55,534 nucleotides of DNA from an uncultured Clostridia bacterium (GCA_948433435.1 CAOJDX010000006.1:1-55534), one strand, 5' to 3'. Positions 25,870 to 34,623 are shown, counted from the first letter of the stretch. Numbers and translations are program-made. The notes: a model not told the origin generated them from the sequence alone.

Positions 25870-28218
25870 ATGAACGAAGAAGAAAAGAAGAAACAGCGCG
25901 AAAATGAGTCTTCTAAGAAAGCTGCTGGTGTTGCTACAAAAGGCATGATTGATTATTTTACTGGGGGACAGGGTGGCAAGGTATATGATGCTGCGAAAAA
26001 GGTTCCTGGAGTAGGGAAAAAAATTGATCAGGCTGAAGATAAGCTTGGTAAAGGGCTTAACCAAGTTACTGGTGGACAATTTGGAAAAGTAGCGAAAAAA
26101 GCTGATGATGTGGGAGCTTTGCAAGCAGCGGATAATGTTTTGTCTATGAATCCTAAAGGAATTCGATCATCTGATCGTTCAGGTAATGCCTCACGATCTC
26201 CTAGTAATCATAATAATGTTGGCAGAAAAAATTTAGATCGTAATAGTGGTATTGCTACACCTGCTACTACACCATTAAATGAAGATAAGAAAAAAAATGA
26301 AAATCATTTGCAGGAACAGTTGAAAAAGAATGCTGTTAGAGCGGTTGCTAATGTTTTTGCTCCAAATATAGGAGCAAAAGTGACAGATACTTTGTCTGAT
26401 ATGGAAAAGAAAAAGAAGTCTAAAAATGATGAAAAAGCAAATAATCTTGATGAAAAGGAAAATAATGATCAGAAAAATTCATTAGTGGGAGAGATTGACT
26501 TTAAAAAGTTACTTCCTATTTTGTTACCAGCTATGAGTGTTTTTTTGGTTCTTATTGTTGTTATTTCAGTTGTTTTAAGTGGATTCGCTAAATTTCAAAA
26601 TTTAATTGGTGTTGGTTCTTCGGGAGTTGCTGCTGATGTTAGTGGTGCTAGTGGAGGAGATAAAAAATTAGAAGATTTATATCAAAGAATTTTTACAATT
26701 CAGCAGGAGTATGCTGCTAATGGAAAATCTTTCTCAGCTGATTTGGTTTCTGCTGTTTATCATATTTTAACTGAAAGGGTACCTTCTTTTAATGCAATGA
26801 AGATGGATGATGCTGTTATTCGAGAGTTGGCAGATTATATGTTTATTGAGAATTGCTCTGATTCTACTTGTTCTTATACTTATTCAGAATCATCATTTAA
26901 GGAAAAATTAACGAATCAATTTTTTCCTAAATATATGAGAAGAGATGTTTGTGAGGCAGCTACTACTGAGGTTTTTCAATATATTAAAGATTTTCAAAAC
27001 ATGGTAGGTTCTAGTGGAGCTGATAATAATAGTGGTAATGGAGTATGTACTTATGAAATACCAGGTTTTGTTATTGGCAATTCTGTTAGACCAGTTAATT
27101 TATCGATTAGTAATTTACAGTTCAGACCTTTGCAAACACCACAGTTTGGTGGAGTTAGAGGAGCAGCTCTTGATAATGGTAGTTTGGTTGATTTTGAAAA
27201 GTATGTCTTAGGAGTTGCTTGGGGAGAATATGCAGAGGGAAATAGTGAAGCAGAAAAGGCTATGTTAGTAGCTGCTCGTAGTTATGCACTAGCTAGACCA
27301 TACTCGATGGGATTTGCTGATGGAAGAAAATTGGCTCAAGAAAATGGTCAATGGGTTTTGGCCCTTCAAAATAGTGTTATGGATCAAGTATACTGCGATC
27401 CAGATCAAGGGTGTTCTAGAGATGTTAATAGTGGACAAAATTCTCAATTATATAGCGGTACAACAACGGGTCCATATGTATATAAACCAGCATTAGGTGG
27501 TGATGCAGCTCTTAGAGTTTATGCTAATCAGGTTAATGGAGTTGTTTTAACAGATGCTAACGGCAATATTATTTCTACTAGTTATAACAGTACTATTCAA
27601 AAAGATTTTGGTCGGTTGGGGCAATCTGGACTTGATTATGTAGCTATTTTACTTTCTCATTATTCTAAATATGGTGCAACAGGGGTTAAGAAAATGAATT
27701 GTAGTAGTGGTACTAGTGGGGATAGTTATGCTTCATGGAAGCAAAAAGATTCTAGATGGGCTAATGTTCCTATTGGTAATAGTACTATCGGGGAAATAGG
27801 TTGTCTTGCCACTTCAATTGCTATGTTAATTCAGAAAAGTGGAGTTACGACGACTGTTACTGGAGAATTTACTCCTGGAAGTTTTGTACAAGCTATGACT
27901 TCAGTAGGTGGTTTTGATCATAATTTACTTCAATGGGCAAAAGTTAATCAGATTGCTAATAATTTTACTTATGTTGATAAAATGACTTTAGATGGTAAAT
28001 CTAAAGAAGAGAAACTAGCAATTTTATCTGGGTTATATAGTCAGGGATACTACATGGTATGTGAAGTTAAAGGTGGAGATGGACGACACTGGGTGGCTAT
28101 CGATCGTATTGAGGGAGAAAACATTGTGATGATGGATCCAGGAAGTAATTCTACTAATATGTGGAGTCAATATAACTGGAATAATACGAGTATAGTTGGA
28201 TATTATAAAGTATCATAG
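25870..28218 (+). CDS. membrane-anchored SpoIID-like plus C39-like cell-wall remodelling protein
   Basis: A 782-residue bitopic protein. Residues 1-210 are Lys/Asn-rich and cytoplasmic, with GGQxGKVxDAxKK-like repeats. A membrane helix follows at about 213-238. A SpoIID-like domain lies around residues 430-610 (FEKYVLGVAWGEYAEG, then AMLVAARSYALA), and a C39-type peptidase-like domain from about 617 (C645 in GEIGCLATSIAM, H740 in RHWVAIDRI, Asp in MMDPGS). SpoIID proteins cleave glycan strands; C39-type domains cleave peptides. Gram-positive type IV systems use a VirB1-like wall hydrolase at this position. The pairing of these two domains is unusual for that role. Confidence 0.75.
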   Translation: MNEEEKKKQRENESSKKAAGVATKGMIDYFTGGQGGKVYDAAKKVPGVGKKIDQAEDKLGKGLNQVTGGQFGKVAKKADDVGALQAADNVLSMNPKGIRSSDRSGNASRSPSNHNNVGRKNLDRNSGIATPATTPLNEDKKKNENHLQEQLKKNAVRAVANVFAPNIGAKVTDTLSDMEKKKKSKNDEKANNLDEKENNDQKNSLVGEIDFKKLLPILLPAMSVFLVLIVVISVVLSGFAKFQNLIGVGSSGVAADVSGASGGDKKLEDLYQRIFTIQQEYAANGKSFSADLVSAVYHILTERVPSFNAMKMDDAVIRELADYMFIENCSDSTCSYTYSESSFKEKLTNQFFPKYMRRDVCEAATTEVFQYIKDFQNMVGSSGADNNSGNGVCTYEIPGFVIGNSVRPVNLSISNLQFRPLQTPQFGGVRGAALDNGSLVDFEKYVLGVAWGEYAEGNSEAEKAMLVAARSYALARPYSMGFADGRKLAQENGQWVLALQNSVMDQVYCDPDQGCSRDVNSGQNSQLYSGTTTGPYVYKPALGGDAALRVYANQVNGVVLTDANGNIISTSYNSTIQKDFGRLGQSGLDYVAILLSHYSKYGATGVKKMNCSSGTSGDSYASWKQKDSRWANVPIGNSTIGEIGCLATSIAMLIQKSGVTTTVTGEFTPGSFVQAMTSVGGFDHNLLQWAKVNQIANNFTYVDKMTLDGKSKEEKLAILSGLYSQGYYMVCEVKGGDGRHWVAIDRIEGENIVMMDPGSNSTNMWSQYNWNNTSIVGYYKVS

Positions 28219-28226
28219 GAGGAGTT

Positions 28227-29024
28227 ATGAGGAAAAATAAAGGAAATAAACCATACATTTTTGTATTAGCTCTTTTAGGAATTTTCTTTCTCATTATATT
28301 TTTTACTATAGGATTAGATAGTTTAAAAAACAGAAATAAAAATTTATATTTAATTGTAGACCAGTCTGCTGTTTGGGAATACAATAAGACAAAATGGGTT
28401 AATGTAGATCGAAAAAACTATTTAGAATATAACTGGAAAAAATGTAAATATTATGAGGAAGGAAATTTTATTCATCATAATTATTTAGTATATACAAATG
28501 ATAGATGGTATGTATTTAATGCTAATAAAGATGCTATTCTTCCTAACAGTAAGTTTCTGGCAGTGGGAGGAAATAAAAAAGTTTCTGTTAAAAATAGTCA
28601 TTTGATTGATACAGATCAAAATGATCAATTAATTATTGAACAAGTATTAAAAGAAAATGGTATTAGTGATTATGAAAATTATATGACTAGAAGTAAATTA
28701 ACTACTGATTTAGATAATGATCAAGAGGAAGAAACTTTATATGTACTTAGTAATATGTTTCCGACTGATTTTTCACCTACTAAGATTTATAATATTGTCT
28801 TTGTAAAAGATAATGATTCTATTATTTATGTTTATAAAGATATTGATTCTTTTAGTAATATGTATAATCATTGTAAAGTTTACTTAAATAATATCATTGA
28901 TGTTGATCAGGATTCTAAAGATGAAATAATTATTGGATGTGGTTATTATAGTACCAATGGTATTATGAATCAGATGTATACTTTAAAGAATAAAGAATAT
29001 AAATTATTGATTTCTAATCGATAA
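28227..29024 (+). CDS. membrane-anchored exported protein with Ca-binding-like Asp-rich motifs
   Basis: A 265-residue protein with an N-terminal helix (residues 10-30) and an extracellular part that contains two DxDxDxxxE-type sequences (DLDNDQEEE and DVDQDSKDE), each followed by a hydrophobic strand. This pattern occurs in FG-GAP/VCBS-like beta-blade repeats that bind calcium. It follows the wall-remodelling protein by 8 bp and precedes virD4. A minor subunit or surface lid is possible; no named family recognised. Confidence 0.5.
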   Translation: MRKNKGNKPYIFVLALLGIFFLIIFFTIGLDSLKNRNKNLYLIVDQSAVWEYNKTKWVNVDRKNYLEYNWKKCKYYEEGNFIHHNYLVYTNDRWYVFNANKDAILPNSKFLAVGGNKKVSVKNSHLIDTDQNDQLIIEQVLKENGISDYENYMTRSKLTTDLDNDQEEETLYVLSNMFPTDFSPTKIYNIVFVKDNDSIIYVYKDIDSFSNMYNHCKVYLNNIIDVDQDSKDEIIIGCGYYSTNGIMNQMYTLKNKEYKLLISNR

Positions 29025-29035
29025 GAGTGTATAAT
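29007..29035 (+). promoter_or_regulatory. internal promoter before virD4
   Basis: TTGATT (29007-29012), 17 bp, TATAAT (29030-29035), overlapping the end of the preceding gene and 26 bp before ATG 29062. It would give virD4 an extra, independent start. Confidence 0.6.
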
Positions 29036-29061
29036 AGCTCACAAGAAAGAGGGATATTGGT

Positions 29062-31326
29062 ATGAAATTGAAAATTAGAATGGATTCAGAAGATTTTTTA
29101 ATGTTACTTATTTTTGCGGTGTTTTTATTATATATTGTAGCGATAGCTGTTGTAAATTTATCTACTTTAGCGGCTGAGGGATACTTAGCGGGGCCAAATC
29201 CTTTACCAGCTTTTTCCCCTAAATATATTGCTTCTACTTTAGGTTTTTATATTATTTCTTTAGCTGGGCTTTTAGTTAGTGCTAGTTCTTATATTTTTGA
29301 ATTTGAAAAGGGTTTTGGTTTTACAACTGATAAGAAGGATAAAGGATATTCTAGATGGGCTAAGGATAAAGAAATTATAGAAAGTAAAGCGATTGAGCCT
29401 ATTAATATTAAGGATAAAACTAGTAATGCTGGTGGAACGCCTTTACTTTATAAAGAAGGTCAAATTTATGTTGATAATGGAGAAAATCATACTTTAGTAC
29501 TTGGAGCGACAGGTTCAGGAAAGACACAGACTGTTATTTTACCTACTGTTAAAGTATTATCTAAGCATAAAGAGAGTATGGTTATTACTGATCCTAAAGG
29601 TGAAATTTATGAGAAAACTTCAGAGATGTTGAAAGCTCAAGGATATCAAATTTTACTTTTAAACTTTCGTGATCCTCAAAACGGTAGTGCTTGGAATCCG
29701 ATGGATTTACCCTATAAAATGTATAAAGAGGGAAATCAAGATAAGGCGATTGAGTTATTAGATGATTTAGCTCTTAATATTCTTTATGATGAGAGTAATA
29801 AAGGAGCAGATCCCTTTTGGGAGAAAACTTCAGCTGATTATTTTTCTGGTCTTGCTTTAGGACTTTTTGAAGATGCTAAGGAAGATCAAATTAATATTAA
29901 TAGTATTTCTTTAGTAAGTAGTATGGGTGAAGACAAATTTGGAGGTTCTACTTATATTAAAGAATATTTTAGTGGTAAAGATCCAGCAGGGGCTGCTTAT
30001 ATTAATGCTGCTAGTACAATTAATGCTCCATCTGAAACAAAGGGTAGTATTTTATCTGTATTTAAGCAAAAAATAAAGTTATTTGCTTCTCGTGAAAATT
30101 TAAGTGAAATGCTTTCTCATAGTGACATTGATTTAGCTAGTATTGGAAAAAAACCAACAGCTGTATTTATTGTTATTCAAGATGAAAAGAAAACCTATCA
30201 TTCTTTAGTTACTATTTTATTAAAGCAAATTTATGAAACACTTATTACGGTTGCCCAAGAAAATGCGGGAAAACTTCCTGTTAGAACTAATTTTTTATTG
30301 GATGAGTTTGCTAATATGCCACCACTTAAAGATGTTACGACAATGATTACGGCGGCTAGAAGTCGTCAGATTAGATTTACGATGATTATTCAAAACTTTG
30401 CTCAACTAGAGCAAGTATATGGAAAAGAACAAGCAGAAACATTACGTGGTAACTGTGGTAATTTAATTTATTTAGTTACGACTGAATTGAAGGCATTGGA
30501 GGAAATAAGTAAAATGTGTGGAGAAGTGAAGTCTAAAAAAGATGAAAAGACAGCTTCTACACCACTTGTTACGGTTAGTGATTTACAAAGAATGAAAGAA
30601 AATGAAGTTATTATTTTGAGACTTCGTCAGCAACCTTTTAAAACCAAATTTACTCCTGATTGGAAGATTGACTGGGGTCTTGATTTTCCTAAAGCTACTT
30701 ATCCAGAACGTGAAAAGGTTCCAGTACATACATTTGACTTGAAGGAGTTTGTAAAGGCAGAAAAGAAAAAGAAACTTTTAGATATGATGAATTCAGCTGA
30801 TGGTAGTAGTGCTTCTTCTTCTCCTTTTGTTAATAATGGAATGTCAGGAATGCCATCTCTTCCTAGCATGCCTAATATGTCGCCTTTTTCGAATATGTCT
30901 GGAATGTCACCTTTTTCAAATATGCCTAGTATGCCTTCAATGATGGAGGATAAAAGTCCTGTTTCTTCTGGTGATACTGTTAAGGCTTCTGGAATGCCCC
31001 CACTTCCTCCAATGTTTTCACAAAGTCTTTCTGATATGGGGAAAAGTGACGATGGAGGAATTAACGTTGATGATTTAGTCAAGAAAATTGATGCTAAAAT
31101 TGCTGAACTTGAAGCCGAAGAAAAAAGAAATGCGATGGAGGCTAAGAAGAAAGAGGAAGAGAAAAAAGAAGGTTCTGTTGTTAGTCAAAATACTACTAAT
31201 TCAGAGAAAAAAGTCACAGAGGCAGAAATTGTGAAAGAACCAGAACCTGTTAAGAAGAATACTGATTTAACTTTGGATGATGAGGATGACGATGATGATT
31301 TCTTTGATGATTTCTTTGATAATTAA
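29062..31326 (+). CDS. virD4: VirD4/TraG-type coupling ATPase
   Basis: A 754-residue protein with two N-terminal membrane helices (10-32 and 58-78), Walker A GATGSGKT (148-155), ITDPKGEIYEKT, the NFRDPQNGSAWNPMDL and DPFWEKTSADYFSGLA motifs, and Walker B-type FLLDEFANMP. These are the standard VirD4/TraG blocks of coupling proteins that bring DNA or protein to the channel. A low-complexity tail follows the ATPase: a Pro/Met/Ser-rich repeat (about 590-640) and a final run rich in Asp. No relaxase is encoded nearby, so protein substrates are more likely. Confidence 0.92.
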   Translation: MKLKIRMDSEDFLMLLIFAVFLLYIVAIAVVNLSTLAAEGYLAGPNPLPAFSPKYIASTLGFYIISLAGLLVSASSYIFEFEKGFGFTTDKKDKGYSRWAKDKEIIESKAIEPINIKDKTSNAGGTPLLYKEGQIYVDNGENHTLVLGATGSGKTQTVILPTVKVLSKHKESMVITDPKGEIYEKTSEMLKAQGYQILLLNFRDPQNGSAWNPMDLPYKMYKEGNQDKAIELLDDLALNILYDESNKGADPFWEKTSADYFSGLALGLFEDAKEDQININSISLVSSMGEDKFGGSTYIKEYFSGKDPAGAAYINAASTINAPSETKGSILSVFKQKIKLFASRENLSEMLSHSDIDLASIGKKPTAVFIVIQDEKKTYHSLVTILLKQIYETLITVAQENAGKLPVRTNFLLDEFANMPPLKDVTTMITAARSRQIRFTMIIQNFAQLEQVYGKEQAETLRGNCGNLIYLVTTELKALEEISKMCGEVKSKKDEKTASTPLVTVSDLQRMKENEVIILRLRQQPFKTKFTPDWKIDWGLDFPKATYPEREKVPVHTFDLKEFVKAEKKKKLLDMMNSADGSSASSSPFVNNGMSGMPSLPSMPNMSPFSNMSGMSPFSNMPSMPSMMEDKSPVSSGDTVKASGMPPLPPMFSQSLSDMGKSDDGGINVDDLVKKIDAKIAELEAEEKRNAMEAKKKEEEKKEGSVVSQNTTNSEKKVTEAEIVKEPEPVKKNTDLTLDDEDDDDDFFDDFFDN

Positions 31327-31368
31327 AAAAAGTATGATATGATATTTTTAGAAGAGTGAGGGATATTT

Positions 31369-32592
31369 ATGATAGATCCAAAATTTAATAATAATAATCA
31401 TTTAATAGAAGATTTAAAAGAGACTTCTCCTGAAGAAGAAAATCCGATTAGTAAAGCTATACAGGGGTTTACTAAAAAAAGTGATCATCAACCCGATCCG
31501 TTTAAAAAGAAGATGATGCGTAATTTGTTAATTATTGTAGTTGTGACAATGGCTATTGTTCTTATACTATTTATATTTTCTTCTATGGGAGGCAAGAAAA
31601 GTTATTCAGATGTAGAAGATATTATGATTAAAGCAGCTACAAAATATTATAGGGCGAATGAAAACCTACTACCAAAAACTACTGGTGGAGTGGTTGAAGT
31701 TAGTGCTAAAAAGTTAGCTAATTTAAATTATATGAATGATGTTAGTAGATATATAAAAAAGTCTAGTTGTAGTGGAAAAGTTGTAGTCGAAAATAATGAT
31801 GATAATTATATTTATGTTCCTTATCTTGATTGTGGAGATACTTATAAAACAACAGAGCTATATAGAAAAATTACGGATTCTAAAAATATAATTACATCAG
31901 GAGATGGTTTATATTTAAGTAATGGTAGTTATATTTTTAGAGGGGAAAATGTTAATAATTATATCTCTATTAAAGATAAATTATGGAGGATTGTAAAAGT
32001 AACGGCCAATAATGAAGTTGTTTTGGTTCTGCAAGATAGGATAGGCTATTCTACATCAGAATGGGATGATCGATATAATACAGATACTGGATATCAATCA
32101 GGCATTAATAATTTTTCTGTTAGTAGGTTACATGATCGATTAGAAGAAATTTATAAAGATGTTGATGGGGAGATATTTACTGAAGATATTAAAAATCATA
32201 TTGTTAGTCATAATTATTGTATAGGAAAGAGAGTGTCTAATGCAGGTGGTAATGATAATGCTATTGAATGTAGTGAGGTGTCAGATTCTTTGAAAGTTGG
32301 CTTGTTGACAGCAGCTGATTATATGTATGCTAGTTTAGATGGTGGTTGTACATATACGACTTCTTCATCTTGCCAAAATTATAATTATTTAACAAATAAA
32401 AAATTTAATTGGTGGCTTTTAACCGCTACTCCAGAAAGTTCTTATCATGCATATTATGTTACAACAAGTGGCGTGATTAAAACGATTTATACTTCTAGTA
32501 ATAAAGTAATAAGACCTGTTATTTATTTAAATAGTAAGACAATGTATAAAAGCGGTGATGGAAGTTTTGAAAAACCTTATACTTTAAAATAG
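31369..32592 (+). CDS. anchored surface protein with pilin-like ectodomain and a DUF6273-like module
   Basis: The 407-residue product has an Asp/Glu/Lys-rich cytoplasmic start, a membrane helix (about residues 48-70) and then the pilin-like block AATKYYRANENLLPK...VSAKKLANLNYM...SCSGK...YVPYLDCG. One DUF6273-like module follows (about 170-405: NYISIKDKLWRIVKV, then an RPVIYLNSK strand and a GDGSFEKPYTLK end). Order and motifs match the protein at 6984 minus its Ig-like and second module. The two genes bracket the pilus/secretion locus, and both are likely displayed outside. Confidence 0.65.
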   Translation: MIDPKFNNNNHLIEDLKETSPEEENPISKAIQGFTKKSDHQPDPFKKKMMRNLLIIVVVTMAIVLILFIFSSMGGKKSYSDVEDIMIKAATKYYRANENLLPKTTGGVVEVSAKKLANLNYMNDVSRYIKKSSCSGKVVVENNDDNYIYVPYLDCGDTYKTTELYRKITDSKNIITSGDGLYLSNGSYIFRGENVNNYISIKDKLWRIVKVTANNEVVLVLQDRIGYSTSEWDDRYNTDTGYQSGINNFSVSRLHDRLEEIYKDVDGEIFTEDIKNHIVSHNYCIGKRVSNAGGNDNAIECSEVSDSLKVGLLTAADYMYASLDGGCTYTTSSSCQNYNYLTNKKFNWWLLTATPESSYHAYYVTTSGVIKTIYTSSNKVIRPVIYLNSKTMYKSGDGSFEKPYTLK

Positions 32593-32661
32593 ATAGTTAA
32601 TGAGCTGGAATATTTGTGTGATATTCCTTTTTTGTTTTTCATATAGTATGATAGAAGAAAT

Positions 32662-32690
32662 TTGACTAAAATATTAATATATGTTATAAT
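32662..32690 (+). promoter_or_regulatory. promoter of the OLE-like RNA
   Basis: TTGACT (32662-32667), exactly 17 bp, TATAAT (32685-32690). The predicted start near 32697 has no reading frame behind it for about 600 bases, which fits an RNA gene. Confidence 0.85.
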
Positions 32691-32696
32691 TTGTTC

Positions 32697-33289
32697 GTAA
32701 TTGATGGCACATTATTCTAGTCAATTTACTTTATTATGAAGACGGGGATAAAATACCGTTAAAGAGCACATCTATGAAACCTTTGGTGTTTGCTTTAGAT
32801 GCCCAATTTAGGGTGGATGCTGGAGACGAAGAATACTGGGCGAGGTGTAATGGCATACACTAGTCGACCCATTATTTGTGGAGACCTATTTATGTGGTAA
32901 GCCTATACGGATTTTCTGACGGACTTATTACGGAATAGGATTAAACCTACTTTGTGGCGAAAGTTATGAGTAGCGTAGCTTGTCTTGAGTGAGGGCTTTG
33001 GGATTAGCATTAGATATGATTTAGAAAGGGCCAATTTTAAATCATGTTATACTATGAAATTACTCTTGCAAAAAAGAATTAATAATAAAGTGTTGTTGAG
33101 GAAATCTCCTAGAGTGTTATCTAATATGGGATTGCAGTGGGTACTAAGTGGCAATCAAGTCGTATAGAAATTCTATACTGATTTCTTTAAAGGGGAACCG
33201 CAAAGTTGGTAACGACATGTAGAAATCAGGGAAATCCTACTTGACCTAAGACTCAAAGTTAACCATATCAGAAGCCATTAGTTTTTTTT
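32697..33289 (+). ncRNA. ole: OLE-like large structured RNA
   Basis: About 590 nt free of credible genes lie between a consensus promoter and an eight-T tract (33282-33289). The GC content is higher than in flanking coding DNA. Nested helices are visible: TGGG/CCCA (32837-32840 with 32868-32871) around GTGTA/TACAC (32845-32849 with 32856-32860), GATTGC/GCAATC (33130-33135 with 33151-33156), and a 9-bp CTGATTTCT/AGAAATCAG pair (33178-33186 with 33231-33239). OLE (ornate, large, extremophilic) RNA is about 600 nt and is encoded next to oapA, whose likely homologue is 23 bp downstream. I cannot align to the Rfam model here; the call rests on size, context and structure. Confidence 0.7.
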
Positions 33290-33311
33290 ATCATTATTTA
33301 TGGGGAGAAAT

Positions 33312-33905
33312 ATGAAGTTAAAGAAAGAAAATATTTTTCGTAATTTACAAGTACAGACAAGAAAAAAAGAAAAAATTAAGAAAGAAAAAGTCAATAAGAA
33401 ATGGATTGTACAGATAGCCTTTCTCTCTTTTTTTATATCAATATTTATGTCACTTTTTAGTGAGATTACTTTAAAAAATGTTAATTTAATTGTATCTATA
33501 ATGATTACTTTATTTTTTATTTTTTTGGGAATTGTATTTGATATTGTAGGGGTAAGTGTAACTAGTAGTGATGAGAAAGTTTTTCATTCTATGAATTCTA
33601 GAAAGGTAAGAGGGGCTAATATTGCTGTAAAGTTTAAGAAAAATGCTGATAAAGTATCATCATTTTGTTGTGATGTTATTGGAGATATTTGTGGTGTTAT
33701 TTCAGGAACTGCTGGTGTTGTGATTGCTGCTATTTTAATACGAGAAACGGAAATGAATGAGTTGTTTGTTACGTTAATAACAACGGCGCTTATTGCTTCA
33801 CTTACGATTACTGGGAAGGCTATTGGAAAAAGTTTTGCTATTAATAAAAGTAATATTATTCTTTATGAGTTTTCTAAATTAGTTTCGTATTTTTATAAGG
33901 GATAA
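33312..33905 (+). CDS. oapA: OapA-like OLE-associated membrane protein
   Basis: I place the start at ATG 33312, behind GGGGAG (33302-33307); ATG 33300 lies before that site. The 197-residue product has a very basic N-terminus (residues 1-30) and four membrane helices (about 31-50, 57-80, 118-142, 151-170). At the head of the third helix it has D121-V-I-G-D125, the DxxxD motif reported as important in OapA. OapA binds OLE RNA and brings it to the membrane; in Bacillus halodurans the complex matters for ethanol, cold and magnesium tolerance. The basic tail fits RNA binding. The RNA lies immediately upstream. Confidence 0.72.
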   Translation: MKLKKENIFRNLQVQTRKKEKIKKEKVNKKWIVQIAFLSFFISIFMSLFSEITLKNVNLIVSIMITLFFIFLGIVFDIVGVSVTSSDEKVFHSMNSRKVRGANIAVKFKKNADKVSSFCCDVIGDICGVISGTAGVVIAAILIRETEMNELFVTLITTALIASLTITGKAIGKSFAINKSNIILYEFSKLVSYFYKG

Positions 33906-33930
33906 TTTTAAATATAGTATAGGGGGAAAT

Positions 33931-34623
33931 ATGGAGTATTTGGTTGGAGATAAAAAAGTAAGATATAATCCTTACCATATGAAAAAGGATATTAAACTAG
34001 GAGAAGGTAAAGAAGGAGAAGTTTACCTGGTAAAAGATAAAGCAGTAAAGTTTTATAAACCATATTGTCAGAAGAGAAGGTTGACAAAGGAAGAAGCGCT
34101 TTTTTTGTCAGCTATTTCGACAAAAAGAGTTTTAATGCCAATGGATATTTTATTAAATAAGAGACGACAATTAAAGGGATATTCTACTATATATATTGAA
34201 AATTTGGGTTTAGGTAATTTATTGGAGTTGCGAAGTTCAATATTGAAAGAAGAATTTAGTATTTTAAAAGAGGATATAGTTTTACTTAGTGATTCGCTTG
34301 TTTTATTAGAGGATTTCATGTTAGAAAATATTTCTTTTCATCAGGGAATTTATGTAATCGATCCAGGAAGTTTTACTCTTTCAGAAGTAGATTCTACAGC
34401 AGTGTATGGACTTAATATGGAAGTGGTTAATGAATTTTTGATTTTAGAACTTTTAGCAGCAGCGACATTTCATTTAACTAAAAAAAGAGAATTATCTCAA
34501 AAGGTGACTCAGGGTATTTTTCATGACTATCAAGAAAAAGAGTATTCTGATTTAATTGAATATTTGATAGATGATATTCAGGAGGAGAATTTAAAAGAAT
34601 ACATTAAAGTAAAAAGCATTTGA
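33931..34623 (+). CDS. protein-kinase-fold protein
   Basis: A 230-residue soluble protein with a Gly-rich loop (LGEGKEGEVYLV, residues 23-34), the Lys strand AVKFY (K40), a catalytic-loop-like D128-x4-N133 (EDFMLENI) and D144 in IDPG, corresponding to the DFG aspartate. The His/Arg before the catalytic Asp is missing. The chain is short for a kinase. It is 25 bp after oapA and probably cotranscribed with it. The key residues are present in order, so phosphotransfer is possible, but the substrate is unknown. Confidence 0.5.
   Translation: MEYLVGDKKVRYNPYHMKKDIKLGEGKEGEVYLVKDKAVKFYKPYCQKRRLTKEEALFLSAISTKRVLMPMDILLNKRRQLKGYSTIYIENLGLGNLLELRSSILKEEFSILKEDIVLLSDSLVLLEDFMLENISFHQGIYVIDPGSFTLSEVDSTAVYGLNMEVVNEFLILELLAAATFHLTKKRELSQKVTQGIFHDYQEKEYSDLIEYLIDDIQEENLKEYIKVKSI

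Noticed and set aside
30699..31082. 127-residue minus-strand frame opposite the virD4 tail
   Set aside because: It is an antisense shadow of the Met/Pro/Ser repeat, with no start signal.
13350..31326. The locus as an integrative conjugative element
   Set aside because: VirB4 and VirD4 are present, but no relaxase, integrase, excisionase, att repeats or accessory transfer genes are visible, and the Tad genes are not typical of such elements.
32985..33167. 60-residue open frame in the structured region
   Set aside because: It lies inside the predicted OLE-like RNA, has no ribosome site and an unnatural composition; structure and context explain the sequence better.
32697..33289. Reading this region as tmRNA, RNase P RNA or a group II intron
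   Set aside because: No tRNA-like ends or tag frame, no P4-type conserved blocks of RNase P that I recognise, and no reverse transcriptase or domain V-type hairpin are present.
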